This document shows, piece by piece, positions 1-6,002 of a stretch of DNA of 26,498 nucleotides. The DNA is from a virus. How positions within the stretch are numbered: the first letter of the stretch is position 1; each line of letters opens with the position of its first letter. The position numbers and the translations under genes were made by a program. The notes under the pieces are model-generated. The model did no database searches and was not told where the DNA came from. It saw only the letters and a program-made list of their open reading frames with translations. The stretch covers positions 1-26,498 of IMG/VR virus record IMGVR_UViG_3300046804_001233; one strand, given 5' to 3'.

Positions 1-72
1 GTTGAGCCATCGGCGGGAATGCCGCTGCACCAGGAGCCGGCAGAGGACAGTGTTCAGATCAGTGAGTCTTGA
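1..72 (+). CDS. C-terminal end of an upstream structural gene (portal protein?)
   Basis: Frame 1 is open from the first base and stops at TGA 70-72, giving 23 residues (VEPSAGMPLHQEPAEDSVQI, then SES). The tail is acidic and Pro/Ser-rich, as is common at the disordered C-termini of portal proteins. In siphovirus late regions the gene before scaffold and capsid is usually portal or prohead protease, so portal is an inference from position only. The scaffold start lies 31 bp beyond the stop, and a promoter-like element fills that gap. Confidence 0.45.
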   Translation, partial: VEPSAGMPLHQEPAEDSVQISES

Positions 73-84
73 GCTACACTTTGC
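71..84 (+). promoter_or_regulatory. Putative late promoter (-10-like) before the scaffold gene
   Basis: GAGCTACACTTTGC starts within the stop codon of the upstream gene. It matches the GGCTAYAGTTTGGC-type element found before several other genes in this window. The hexamer TACACT (75-80) ends 24 bases before the GTG start. No -35 hexamer is evident. Assigned by similarity to the other copies only. Confidence 0.4.
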
Positions 85-103
85 TTAGTCACAAGGCAAC
101 TGA

Positions 104-949
104 GTGTCCCAAGAGCCCCCCGCCACTGATCTGACAATTGAAGAGCTGCGGGCCCAGCTGCAAGAACGCGAATCGCAGCTTGCCGCACTGGAGCGAACGA
201 AGATCGGCCTGCAAGCTGATCTGGTGAAGCGCAAGGGTGTGGAGCGACTGGCCAAGACTGCTGGCATCGACCTGACCGCTGATGACGCTGAGGATCGGAT
301 CTCCGAGCTGCTGAGCGCCATCAACGGTGAGAGGATGCAGGCCCAGGCCCCAGCGACCCAACAGCAGCCTCCGGTCCAGCCCCAGACCCAAGGACAGCAG
401 GACGGCAGTGGAACCCCCTCCAGCGCCGTTGAGGAGGCGATGAAGGTCCAGCTCTCCTCCCTGCAAAGCCAACTGGCCAAGATGGAGGATCAGCTGAAGC
501 AAGAGCGCAAGGAGAAGGAAGCTGAACGGAAAGCTCGTCAGCAGGAATATGTCAAGTCTGTTGTCATGCAGGAACTTGACAAGGCGAAGTGCAATCGCTC
601 GTCGCACGTCTTTGCATTGCGTGGCAAAGACTTCCGCCTTCTTGAAGATGGCGTGACCGTTGTGTTCGGTCCTGAGGAGAATCCGATCAACGTTGCTGAC
701 GGCGTTGCTCAGATTGAGCAGGACGACGATTACAGCATCTACTTCCCTGGCAATGCGCCGACCGGAAGCGGTCTGCCGTCCTATCGCTCGTCCATGCCGA
801 CGACCGATAACCCGTTTGCGAAGTCCACTGCAAACGCAACTCGGGCCGCCGAGATCATCGGTCGCGATCGGGCTCTTGCAAAGCGGCTTGTGCAGCAGGC
901 CCGCGCTCGCGGTGATCTTGATCCGATTCTTGCTCGCGCTGTCAGCTGA
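104..949 (+). CDS. Capsid scaffolding protein
   Basis: A 281-aa protein with GTG start, preceded by AAGG at 93-96. Residues about 8-60 are a Glu/Gln/Leu-rich predicted coiled coil. A Gln/Pro-rich linker follows (about 82-105), then a second strongly charged coiled coil (about 110-150). The last third holds a compact segment and the ending [20 protein letters not shown] followed by an Ala/Arg helix. That ending matches the usual scaffold tail pattern (NPF.K...N.T...., then a helix with LAKRL), thought to contact the coat protein. The role would be to template procapsid assembly and then leave the shell. Its position two cassettes upstream of the major capsid gene fits. No protease motif is seen, so a fused maturation protease is unlikely. 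A terminator follows the stop. Confidence 0.75.
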   Translation: MSQEPPATDLTIEELRAQLQERESQLAALERTKIGLQADLVKRKGVERLAKTAGIDLTADDAEDRISELLSAINGERMQAQAPATQQQPPVQPQTQGQQDGSGTPSSAVEEAMKVQLSSLQSQLAKMEDQLKQERKEKEAERKARQQEYVKSVVMQELDKAKCNRSSHVFALRGKDFRLLEDGVTVVFGPEENPINVADGVAQIEQDDDYSIYFPGNAPTGSGLPSYRSSMPTTDNPFAKSTANATRAAEIIGRDRALAKRLVQQARARGDLDPILARAVS

Positions 950-979
950 GCGTGCTAGGATCCCGGCGATGTTAGAGGG

Positions 980-1013
980 GCCTCCACCTAAGGCCATTGG
1001 TGGGGGCTTTTTT
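980..1013 (+). terminator. Rho-independent terminator after scaffold gene
   Basis: A 9-bp stem pairs 980-988 (GCCTCCACC) with 999-1007 (GGTGGGGGC), including one G-T wobble. The loop is 10 nt and a run of six T (1008-1013) follows. It lies 31 bp after the scaffold stop and is followed at once by a promoter-like element. Confidence 0.85.
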
Positions 1014-1016
1014 CTT

Positions 1017-1026
1017 GCCTACAGTT
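1017..1026 (+). promoter_or_regulatory. Putative late promoter before the small basic gene cassette
   Basis: GCCTACAGTT sits 4 bases after the terminator T-run, with the hexamer TACAGT at 1020-1025. It matches the element at 7898-7910 in sequence and in its position after a terminator. A -35 would have to lie inside the terminator hairpin. A small CAGG-CAG-CCTG hairpin (1027-1037) follows before the ATG at 1047. Confidence 0.5.
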
Positions 1027-1046
1027 CAGGCAGCCTGGATGGAGCC

Positions 1047-1199
1047 ATGCCGCTGAAACGGGGTAAGTCGCAGAAGACTATTTCGTCCAATATCAGCAAG
1101 CTCCGCAAGGAAGGCTATCCAGAAAAGCAGGCTGTCGCAATTGCGCTTGATCGTGCCGGCAAGTCCCGCAAGAAAAAGAAGCCGAGCCGCAAGAAATGA
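1047..1199 (+). CDS. Small basic conserved phage protein (50 aa)
   Basis: ATG 1047, preceded by a GGATGGAG ribosome-site-like stretch, encodes 50 aa beginning [19 protein letters not shown] and ending in a Lys/Arg run ([11 protein letters not shown]). I recognise the pattern [11 protein letters not shown]......[16 protein letters not shown] as a short family common in aquatic phages, where it often sits near capsid genes. Its function is unknown. The very high positive charge suggests nucleic-acid binding, possibly co-packaging with DNA; that is inference. The stop overlaps the next start as ATGA (1196-1199), so the two are translationally coupled. The gene is short enough to be missed by ORF callers. 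Confidence 0.8.
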   Translation: MPLKRGKSQKTISSNISKLRKEGYPEKQAVAIALDRAGKSRKKKKPSRKK

Positions 1200-1357
1200 A
1201 AAAGAATGTTCCAACTGACAAAGTGCTTTACGCTCGCGTGAAAGCCGAAGCAAAGCGTAAGTTCAAGGTTTATCCAAGTGCCTACGCTAATGGTTGGCTC
1301 GTGCGCGAATACAAAAAGCGTGGCGGCAAGTACAGGAGCGTGAAGAGCAATGGCTGA
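1196..1357 (+). CDS. Small basic protein, DUF5872-like (53 aa)
   Basis: ATG 1196 overlaps the previous stop by four bases and encodes 53 aa ending at TGA 1355-1357. It contains [20 protein letters not shown] followed by [20 protein letters not shown] recognise this block as the family usually called DUF5872, found in aquatic phages and, to my knowledge, in large eukaryotic viruses. No biochemical function is known to me. It is strongly basic, with no signal or membrane segment. The next gene starts inside this one (8-nt overlap), so the three small genes are probably co-translated. Confidence 0.8.
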   Translation: MKKNVPTDKVLYARVKAEAKRKFKVYPSAYANGWLVREYKKRGGKYRSVKSNG

Positions 1358-1610
1358 AAAGAAGCGTGGTCGCGGCGGCCTTGGTCGCTGGTTTGCTGAG
1401 GAATGGATCGACATCAAAACCGGCAAGCCCTGCGGTCGCCAAACCGGCGAGAAACGCAGGAGCTATCCAGCCTGCAGGCCCAAGAGGCGAGTTTCTGCGG
1501 AAACCCCCAAGACTGCAAGTGAACTTTCCGAAAAGGAAAAGCGTAAGTTTAAGCGCGAAAAAACAAGTTCACAGCGAATCGGCTACCAGCACAAACGGAA
1601 AAAGAAATAG
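1350..1610 (+). CDS. Small basic protein of GRWFxEEWxD type (86 aa)
   Basis: ATG 1350 lies within the preceding gene and gives 86 aa. The N-terminus [20 protein letters not shown] and the block TGKPCGRQTGEKRRSYPACR (two Cys) followed by PKRRVSAETPKTASEL form a pattern I know from short viral proteins that often occur next to, or fused with, the [13 protein letters not shown] block of the preceding gene. The paired Cys might bind a metal, but only two are present. The C-terminus is a run of Lys/Arg. Function is unknown; DNA condensation or virion packing is a guess from charge and context. Confidence 0.75.
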   Translation: MAEKKRGRGGLGRWFAEEWIDIKTGKPCGRQTGEKRRSYPACRPKRRVSAETPKTASELSEKEKRKFKREKTSSQRIGYQHKRKKK

Positions 1611-1620
1611 CTATAGTTTG
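1609..1620 (+). promoter_or_regulatory. Putative late promoter inside the small gene cassette
   Basis: AGCTATAGTTTG overlaps the stop codon of the preceding gene (TAG 1608-1610) and carries the hexamer TATAGT (1612-1617). It is the closest copy in the window to a standard -10 plus the GC-TAYAGTTT pattern, and lies 20 bases before ATG 1637. No terminator precedes this copy. Confidence 0.45.
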
Positions 1621-1636
1621 TTTGATAGGAGGCAGC

Positions 1637-1951
1637 ATGGCACCACGTCCCGCAAAAAACAAGCGCCGCACTGCAGCTTTCTATGCTGCCAATCCAGAAG
1701 CACGCAAAAAGAAGGCGGCTTACGACAAGAAGTATCACTCCACAAAGGAGCGTCGTAAGTACAGATCTGAACTGTGGGCAGAGCGTGAAGCTCGCGGTAT
1801 TGCTGGCAAGGGTGGCAGGGATCTTTCACATACTTCTGGCGGTGGCTTCAGGACTGAGGATCCATCCACCAATCGAGCACGCAATGGCCACGGCAACAAT
1901 AAGAGATTGTCACCTGGGAAGGGAACAAGAAAGCGCAAGCCCCGTCGCTAA
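1637..1951 (+). CDS. Small basic conserved phage protein, NRARNG type (104 aa)
   Basis: Start ATG 1637 is chosen because AGGAGG (1627-1632) lies just upstream; an in-frame TTG at 1622 would lie before that site. The 104-aa product has the order KRRTAAFYAANPEARKKKAA, then YDKKYHSTKERRKYRSEL, an HTSGGG turn and NRARNGHGN. I recognise this as a conserved short family in marine and freshwater phages, of unknown function. It is very basic, especially at both ends. It has the only canonical ribosome site in the cassette, which suggests higher or independent expression. Confidence 0.8.
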   Translation: MAPRPAKNKRRTAAFYAANPEARKKKAAYDKKYHSTKERRKYRSELWAEREARGIAGKGGRDLSHTSGGGFRTEDPSTNRARNGHGNNKRLSPGKGTRKRKPRR

Positions 1952-1977
1952 CCTTTGATCAAGCAAGAGGTGATGCA

Positions 1978-2316
1978 ATGGCTGGAATGCCCGAGCGCGT
2001 CAAGAGCAAGATGAAAGAGCTTGGCCTTTCCGGTGTCAACAAGCCTAAGCGCACGCCGAGCCATCCAACAAAGTCGCATGTTGTGATGGCGAAGGAGGGT
2101 GACACCTATAAAGTTGTTCGCTTTGGTCAACAGGGGGTGACCGGAGCCGGCAAAAATCCTCAAACGAAATCCGAAAAAGCTAGACGCGCAAGCTATTATG
2201 CAAGGCATAATGCCCAAGGCAAACCTACATCAAAGCTGAGCGCAAAATGGTGGAGCCATTCGGTCAAATGGGTTGCTATATTGTTTGCGTTGGGGTCGCA
2301 GTGTTATTTCTCTTGA
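1978..2316 (+). CDS. Small basic conserved phage protein, KSHVVxAKEGD type (112 aa)
   Basis: ATG 1978 follows AAGAGGTGA (1965-1973). The product has MPERVKSKMKELGLSGVNKP, then KSHVVMAKEGDTYKVVRFGQ and a basic stretch with RRASYYARHNAQGKPTSKLS and AKWWSHSVKW. This layout is familiar from short phage proteins of unknown function that normally end near the final W. Here the frame continues 14 residues further into a hydrophobic tail (VAILFALGSQ...), which may be a non-conserved extension. Its 3' end overlaps by 13 bp the stop of the convergent minus-strand gene. Confidence 0.75.
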   Translation: MAGMPERVKSKMKELGLSGVNKPKRTPSHPTKSHVVMAKEGDTYKVVRFGQQGVTGAGKNPQTKSEKARRASYYARHNAQGKPTSKLSAKWWSHSVKWVAILFALGSQCYFS

Positions 2317-2495
2317 TCTTTAATCCAGTCCTTCAGCTCAACTACATACCGCCTAAGCTCTTCCGCTTTCAACAGATGCCAGTGATCACCTGTCCGAAAG
2401 TAAATTCTATTGTGGCTATCAATAGCCTTAAGCATGTGGTGAATGATGGGGTTCCACCCTTCCCGCACAGGTGTATCCCAGGTTCTCCTTTCCAT
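2304..2495 (-). CDS. Small hypothetical protein on the opposite strand (63 aa)
   Basis: This is the only credible minus-strand gene in the window. The 63-aa product begins MERRTWDTPVREGWNPIIHH and continues with SHNRIYFRTGDHWHLLKAEE and a helix ending in LKDWIKDQEK. The balanced composition, amphipathic C-terminal helix and Trp/His-rich centre look like a real protein, whereas the overlapping plus-strand ORF (2247-2504) reads like random sequence. There is no clear ribosome site. A TAGGT-TTT-ACCTA palindrome (2502-2514) lies just upstream of its ATG. Function unknown. A gene facing backwards inside the late block suggests a separately expressed accessory insert. Confidence 0.6.
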   Translation of the reverse strand: MERRTWDTPVREGWNPIIHHMLKAIDSHNRIYFRTGDHWHLLKAEELRRYVVELKDWIKDQEK

Positions 2496-2501
2496 TTTGT
2501 T

Positions 2502-2514
2502 TAGGTTTTACCTA
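2502..2514. promoter_or_regulatory. Palindrome upstream of the minus-strand gene
   Basis: TAGGT-TTT-ACCTA is a perfect 5-bp inverted repeat with a 3-nt centre. It starts 7 bases upstream of the minus-strand ATG (complement of 2493-2495). It could be an operator half-site pair or a small mRNA hairpin at the 5' end of that gene. Only the sequence symmetry is seen. Confidence 0.35.
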
Positions 2515-2556
2515 GGACTTCTTCTTGATTCTGGCTGAATCTCGGGACTGTCTACC

Positions 2557-2589
2557 ATGTCCGCAGACACTTTCCCCGACTTCCAATGA
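2557..2589 (+). CDS. 10-codon mini-ORF before the 95-aa gene (leader or frameshift remnant)
   Basis: ATG 2557 reads MSADTFPDFQ and stops at TGA 2587-2589, overlapping the next ATG (2586) as ATGA. The downstream start has no ribosome site of its own, so the mini-ORF could provide translational coupling. Alternatively the true N-terminus begins here and a single-base indel has split the gene, because MSADTFPDF would join naturally to the next protein. Which is right cannot be told from this sequence alone. Confidence 0.35.
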   Translation: MSADTFPDFQ

Positions 2590-2873
2590 CTGTCAGTGGC
2601 GCCTATCGCACCAACGTCAACATGCGCGGCGTTCAGTCCGCCACCGCTGTTGATGAAGTTCTGTCCGCCATCGTTCTTTGCAGCCGTGGCCTGAAGAACT
2701 TTACCTTCATTCTCCCTGACGCTTTCACTGAAGCTCAGCTCAACGAGCTTTTTGCAGCTGCCCCCACCGTGACTGGCACCAAAGTCATCACCGCCAGCGG
2801 CTGTGCCGGCTGGGCCGCCCTGGACTCCGGCGAGAAGGCCGTGCTGACCGGCAAGGGCTACACGCTGAACTGA
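2586..2873 (+). CDS. Small hypothetical virion-associated protein (95 aa)
   Basis: A 95-aa protein placed just before the capsid gene. The N-terminal half is Val/Ala/Asn-rich; the middle has LKNFTFILPDAFTEAQLNEL and the end VTGTKVITASGCAGWAALDS with GKGYTLN. The pattern L..LF...P.V.G...I...G..G, ending in a short strand with GKGY, looks like the terminal unit of bacterial BspA-type leucine-rich repeats, so a small beta/alpha surface or decoration protein is possible. That is a weak inference. It ends before a structured non-coding region and a terminator, so it closes the first late unit. Confidence 0.65.
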   Translation: MTVSGAYRTNVNMRGVQSATAVDEVLSAIVLCSRGLKNFTFILPDAFTEAQLNELFAAAPTVTGTKVITASGCAGWAALDSGEKAVLTGKGYTLN

Positions 2874-2897
2874 TTTGTATCAGGCGCTACCGGGCTT

Positions 2898-2930
2898 CTT
2901 GTTGATTTACCGATAAAGCGGATCAACAAG
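2898..2930 (+). other. Long hairpin in the non-coding region before the capsid gene
   Basis: CTTGTTGAT (2898-2906) pairs perfectly with ATCAACAAG (2922-2930). Inside it, CCG (2910-2912) pairs with CGG (2919-2921) around an ATAAAG loop, leaving a TTA bulge. It has no T-run, so it is not a terminator. It lies 24 bases after the 95-aa gene stop. It may protect or process the 3' end of that mRNA, or bind a protein. Confidence 0.5.
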
Positions 2931-2968
2931 CAAGAGTCTTTTAGCTTCGTCAAGTCATGAGGAAATGG

Positions 2969-2991
2969 GCCGGGGGCAACCCCGGCTTTTT
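2969..2991 (+). terminator. Rho-independent terminator upstream of the capsid gene
   Basis: GCCGGGG (2969-2975) pairs with CCCCGGC (2980-2986) around a GCAA (GNRA-type) tetraloop, followed by TTTTT (2987-2991). It separates the small-gene unit from the capsid unit. The rest of the 2874-3100 gap holds the hairpin at 2898-2930, a promoter-like element and the capsid leader hairpins. Confidence 0.88.
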
Positions 2992-2995
2992 CTTT

Positions 2996-3010
2996 GGCTA
3001 TTATTTGGCA
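2996..3010 (+). promoter_or_regulatory. Putative late promoter of the capsid gene
   Basis: GGCTATTATTTGGCA begins 5 bases after the terminator T-run. TATTAT (2999-3004) is one change from TATAAT. A start about 7 bases further, near 3011, would put the leader hairpin (3014-3026) at the very 5' end of the transcript. The layout matches that before the tail tube gene (6425-6454). Confidence 0.55.
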
Positions 3011-3013
3011 AGA

Positions 3014-3060
3014 GAGGCAGTGCCTCGCAGCAGCGACCGTACGCGGTCGGCAGCAGTGCT
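3014..3060 (+). promoter_or_regulatory. Structured 5' leader of the capsid mRNA
   Basis: Hairpin one is GAGGC-AGT-GCCTC (3014-3026). Hairpin two is CGACCG (3034-3039), loop TACG, CGGTCG (3044-3049). A third possible small hairpin in CAGCAGTGCTG follows (3051-3061). The first shares its GGCAGTGCC core and AGT loop with the hairpin before the tail tube gene. Such 5' hairpins are known to stabilise abundant bacterial and phage mRNAs; that role here is inferred. Confidence 0.5.
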
Positions 3061-3100
3061 GTGAAGCTGAACCAAATTTCCACAAACCCGCTTTAGGACA

Positions 3101-4078
3101 ATGCTTCTCGCAGGTGTTCCCCTTATTCCCGAGCTGTTCCTTGAGTATCAGCAGGAAGAGATCCAGGACAAGAATGCCCTGGTCACTTCCGGCCTGATGG
3201 TCACGAACGCTGCCATCCAATCTGAATTCCAGAAGGGCGGCAAAACCATCGACCTCCCCTTCTTCGGTGATCTGTCCGGTGATTCGGAAATTGACTCCGA
3301 CACTGAAGCCTCCACTCCGACCGACATTGCAGGTGATCTGCAGGTCGGTGTGCGCAACATGCGTCGCAAGAGCTGGAAGTCCTCCGACCTGGCTGCCGAT
3401 CTGTCCGGTTCCGACCCGATGCAGGCAATTGCCCGCAGCACCGGTCGCTACTGGATCCGCGACATGCAGAAAACCTGCGTCTCGATCCTGCAAGGCATCT
3501 TCAGCGGCCCGCTTGCCTCCAGCCACGCGGTCGGCGGCAACTCCTCCCAGCTGTCCCAGTCCCTGATGGTGGACGGCATCGCCAAGCTTGGTGATGCTGG
3601 TGACGAGCTGACCGGCATCATGATGCGTTCGCCGGTCTATTACGCTCTGATGAAGATGGACCTGATTGTTCCGTCTTCGACCACCTCTCAGCTTGACACC
3701 CGCCTGTCTGAGCAAGCCCTGGAGAAAGGCACCTACCTGGGTCGCCCGGTGTTTGTTGATGACCGCCTGCCGGTTTCTGTCGGCGCCGGCACCGGCAGCA
3801 CCGACGTTCACGACACCTACTTCTTCGGTCCCGGTGCTTTCGCTTATGCGACTGCTCCTGCCAAGACCCCGGTGGAAACCGATCGTGATCGTTTCCTGGG
3901 CATCGACTACCTGATCAACCGGACGCACTACCTTGTGCATCCGAACGGTATCAGCTGGCGCGGTACTTCCGCCAAGGCCGCTCCCAGCAACACCGAGCTG
4001 GCCACTGCTGGCAACTGGGTGAAGGTGTTCGATGACGATCGCAACATCCGCATCACCCGGATGCGTTGCTTCGTCTGA
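3101..4078 (+). CDS. Major capsid protein (HK97 fold, Gp13-like)
   Basis: A 325-aa protein starting MLLAGVPLIPELFLEYQQEE, with AGGA at 3095-3098 very close to the ATG. After a short N-arm come a Gly/Asp-rich segment with LPFFGDLSGDSE (about 52-63, E-loop side), the block DLSGSDPMQAIARSTGRYWI (about residues 99-118, spine-helix region: D..aGsDp...Ia...gRYW.R..Q), a region with GIMMRSPVYYALMKMDLI, then TYLGRPVFVDDRLPV and the C-terminal strands with FFGPGAFAY. This order is that of the 'major capsid protein 13-like' coat family, the HK97-fold shell subunit. There is no long N-terminal delta domain, which fits a separate scaffold gene. It has its own promoter-like element, structured leader and terminator, suited to very high late expression. 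The codons are visibly more GC-ending than in the neighbouring neck genes. Confidence 0.9.
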   Translation: MLLAGVPLIPELFLEYQQEEIQDKNALVTSGLMVTNAAIQSEFQKGGKTIDLPFFGDLSGDSEIDSDTEASTPTDIAGDLQVGVRNMRRKSWKSSDLAADLSGSDPMQAIARSTGRYWIRDMQKTCVSILQGIFSGPLASSHAVGGNSSQLSQSLMVDGIAKLGDAGDELTGIMMRSPVYYALMKMDLIVPSSTTSQLDTRLSEQALEKGTYLGRPVFVDDRLPVSVGAGTGSTDVHDTYFFGPGAFAYATAPAKTPVETDRDRFLGIDYLINRTHYLVHPNGISWRGTSAKAAPSNTELATAGNWVKVFDDDRNIRITRMRCFV

Positions 4079-4099
4079 TCACTGAGCTGATCTGTAAAC

Positions 4100-4123
4100 G
4101 CCCCGGTTCGCCGGGGCTTCTTT
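4100..4123 (+). terminator. Terminator after the capsid gene
   Basis: GCCCCGG (4100-4106), loop TTCG, CCGGGGC (4111-4117), followed by TTCTTT. The stem is very stable but the T-run is interrupted by C, so termination may be partial and let some transcripts continue into the neck genes. It lies 21 bp after the capsid stop. Confidence 0.75.
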
Positions 4124-4138
4124 CTATCCACAAGAACC

Positions 4139-4318
4139 ATGAGTGCTGGAACTTTCCGTATGCGGCGTGAGGCCGCCATTGCTGCCAAGGAGGCCAAGGC
4201 CCAGGAGGCTGCCGTAGAGGCCCCGGAGCCCGCCGAGAAGCCCGCTCCTACCGTTGCAAAGGCGAAGCCCAAGCCGGCTACCCCGACTGCTGCTCCTGCC
4301 CCTGCTCCCGCCGCCTGA
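4139..4318 (+). CDS. Ala/Pro-rich small protein after the capsid (59 aa)
   Basis: ATG 4139 gives 59 aa: a short start MSAGTFRMRREAAIAAKEAK, then an almost pure Ala/Pro/Glu/Lys low-complexity tail ending in PAPAPAA. No domain is recognisable and the tail is expected to be disordered. Tiny disordered proteins between capsid and head-tail adaptor genes are common in siphoviruses and are often virion-minor or assembly factors, but the function here is unknown. The stop TGA 4316-4318 overlaps the ribosome site (GAGAGGTGA) of the next gene, so the two are coupled. The ORF uses strongly GC-rich codons. Confidence 0.7.
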   Translation: MSAGTFRMRREAAIAAKEAKAQEAAVEAPEPAEKPAPTVAKAKPKPATPTAAPAPAPAA

Positions 4319-4328
4319 GAGGTGAACC

Positions 4329-4985
4329 GTGGCCTTTGTCTCGACACTGGGGGCACCCGATGCCAACTCCTACCTGTCGGTGGCAGAGGCCACGTCTCTT
4401 CTTGGTGATATTCCTGCAAGCTATGGCATCCAGCAATGGCTTGCACTGAACGATACGCAAAAGCAGCAAACGCTGGTTGCTGCAACAATGGCGATCAACC
4501 CTTTGCAATGGAAGGGACAGCCTGCTGGGCCTGATCAGAGCCTTGCTTGGCCCAGGCTGATGATTGCCGATTACTATTATTCTGAAACTGACGAGCTACC
4601 GCTTGATTTTAAGATGGGCGTTGCCTACATGGCAGCGTTTCTTGGTATCAACGGCGGCTATACAGGAATCCGTGATGCCGATGGTGGCGTCAAAAGACAG
4701 AAAAACAGCGAATACGAAGAAGTTGAGCTTGGCAATGGTGATCTGAGGGTCAAGTTTGACAAAAGCGGAATGGCGCAAACCGGAGCGCTGTTCATTCCGC
4801 CGTACTCGATGGATATTTTTCAGCGTTACATGATTCGTGGTGACTTCGTGCAGCCTAGAGTACGCCGTGAATCAACAGCTCGCGTTGGCTACAGAGGTTT
4901 TGTGACCAGGCAGAAGCCGAGTGGTGTTCGGATGATCAATGGTCAGCTGTGGCCGTATGGTGGCTCCTGGAATAACCGCTTCTGA
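4329..4985 (+). CDS. Head-tail adaptor (connector) protein
   Basis: GTG 4329 follows a strong GAGAGGTGA site (4317-4325); the product is 218 aa. The start GAPDANSYLSVAEATSLLGD, the following helical section with LNDTQKQQTLVAATMAINPL and W.G.....QSLAWPR match the phage adaptor family (lambda gpW/HK97 gp6-like function; often annotated DnaT-like): P.ANSY.s...A......, then k...L..At..id...W.G.......lawPR. It should form a ring under the portal as the first neck piece. The C-terminal third (Gly/Arg-rich, ending WPYGGSWNNRF) is an extension beyond the usual helical core. The position directly after capsid supports the call. Confidence 0.75.
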   Translation: MAFVSTLGAPDANSYLSVAEATSLLGDIPASYGIQQWLALNDTQKQQTLVAATMAINPLQWKGQPAGPDQSLAWPRLMIADYYYSETDELPLDFKMGVAYMAAFLGINGGYTGIRDADGGVKRQKNSEYEEVELGNGDLRVKFDKSGMAQTGALFIPPYSMDIFQRYMIRGDFVQPRVRRESTARVGYRGFVTRQKPSGVRMINGQLWPYGGSWNNRF

Positions 4986-4987
4986 TT

Positions 4988-5374
4988 ATGTCACTCGTTG
5001 ATGATGTTTTTGGTTCGATTCCCGGTCCACTCATTGACGAGTGGGGGATTGATGGCGTGTATGTGAAGAAGGTGGAAAACGCTGCGTATGATCCGCTGAT
5101 GGGTACGTTCGCCACGCCGGAGACGGCCGCAACGGAAGTGCCGATCAAGTTGGTCCCGCTTCGCATCAAGCCCGAAGAGGTAAAAGGCGAAATTCAGATT
5201 ACTGATCTGAAGATTTTGATCTCAGGTGATGCGCTGGGTGACTACTATCCGAAGACCCCTGACTGGATAAAGTATTCTCAGGCTGGAGTACAGCGTACCG
5301 CAAAGGTGATCATGCCATTGACCCATAGAGGATCGGCACCCGTGCTTCATTCCATCATCGCGAGGCTTACTTGA
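4988..5374 (+). CDS. Head closure / neck protein
   Basis: A 128-aa protein, start ATG 4988 three bases after the previous stop, with no clear ribosome site. It is beta-rich, with VDDVFGSIPGPLIDEWGIDG, then VPIKLVPLRIKPEEVKGEIQ, ITDLKILISGDALGD and a C-terminal strand. The size, the single beta-domain look (a loop, then strands carrying ISGDAL..) and the place between adaptor and tail-completion genes fit head-closure proteins such as SPP1 gp16/HK97 gp7-type (stopper) proteins. Sequence similarity is not directly recognisable, so the call rests on gene order and fold impression. Confidence 0.6.
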   Translation: MSLVDDVFGSIPGPLIDEWGIDGVYVKKVENAAYDPLMGTFATPETAATEVPIKLVPLRIKPEEVKGEIQITDLKILISGDALGDYYPKTPDWIKYSQAGVQRTAKVIMPLTHRGSAPVLHSIIARLT

Positions 5375-5375
5375 T

Positions 5376-6002
5376 ATGGCGAGAAGGCTTAGCGCAAGAT
5401 CTATGCGTGCCCTTGAACGAAGGGGTAGTAAAAGAAAGGCCGGCGACAAACCGTGGAGCCAAGTTAGCGAAAATATTCGCAATCGAATCAACAATGCTGC
5501 TAGACAGGCTGCGGCAGCGGTCATGAATGACCTGGCAGAGAAGGGGCCTGCGTACAGCGGCGAATTTCGTGATAAATGGCGTGCTATTGCAATTACTGGC
5601 GGCCTTGGTCAAACAACGCCAAGCGGGTATCCGTACAGCACGCGAGATATTCCAAGACTTGACACAAAAGTTAGAACGCTTGAAAAAGTAAAGGTCTTTG
5701 AAATAGTCAATACAAGTCCATACGCCCTTTATGCTATGGATATTATTCCTGGCATCTGGAGAAAACCCGAAGGATCTGAACCAATTGGCGGTATTGAGTT
5801 TGGAGTAAAAAGAGGTAGGCGTGAATATGGAGAAACTTTCCGTGGCGATGTTGACCTTGGCCAAGAAGGCAAAGGAAGTACAACAGCTGAAAAAGACTGG
5901 TACGAGAATTATGTCAGAGGCGGTGGTCTTTCTGCTGGTGTCAAAAGGGCTGTTAAGTTCGCCATTCGTAGTGGCGGCGATGGCAACGTCAGGATCTCAT
6001 GA
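5376..6002 (+). CDS. Tail completion protein (HK97 gp10-like)
   Basis: A 208-aa basic protein beginning MARRLSARSMRALERRGSKR, with GAGG (5362-5365) upstream of ATG 5376. A long N-terminal helix (about 25-55, with NIRNRINNAARQAAAAVMND) leads to a segment with YSGEFRDKWRAIAITGG and the block VFEIVNTSPYALYAMDIIPG. The helix followed by '...v.N..pYA...e.G/pG' is the hallmark of the gp10-like family, which joins neck to tail tube. The C-terminal region is Gly/Arg-rich. Its stop overlaps the next ATG (ATGA 5999-6002). The G+C content appears lower than in the capsid gene, with many AGA codons. Confidence 0.65.
   Translation: MARRLSARSMRALERRGSKRKAGDKPWSQVSENIRNRINNAARQAAAAVMNDLAEKGPAYSGEFRDKWRAIAITGGLGQTTPSGYPYSTRDIPRLDTKVRTLEKVKVFEIVNTSPYALYAMDIIPGIWRKPEGSEPIGGIEFGVKRGRREYGETFRGDVDLGQEGKGSTTAEKDWYENYVRGGGLSAGVKRAVKFAIRSGGDGNVRIS

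Noticed and set aside
89-997. 302-aa minus-strand ORF opposite the scaffold gene
   Set aside because: Leu/Gly/His-rich antisense reading of the scaffold; the plus frame has coiled coils and a scaffold-type ending, the minus one no recognisable structure and it spans the terminator.
2247-2504. 85-aa plus-strand ORF overlapping the minus-strand gene
   Set aside because: Composition looks random (Cys/Pro/Phe-rich), no ribosome site, and it overlaps the end of the 112-aa gene; the minus-strand frame is the better protein.
2858-3940. 360-aa minus-strand ORF opposite the capsid gene
   Set aside because: It runs through the terminator, promoter and leader hairpins and is a mirror of the capsid codon pattern; no domain is recognisable.
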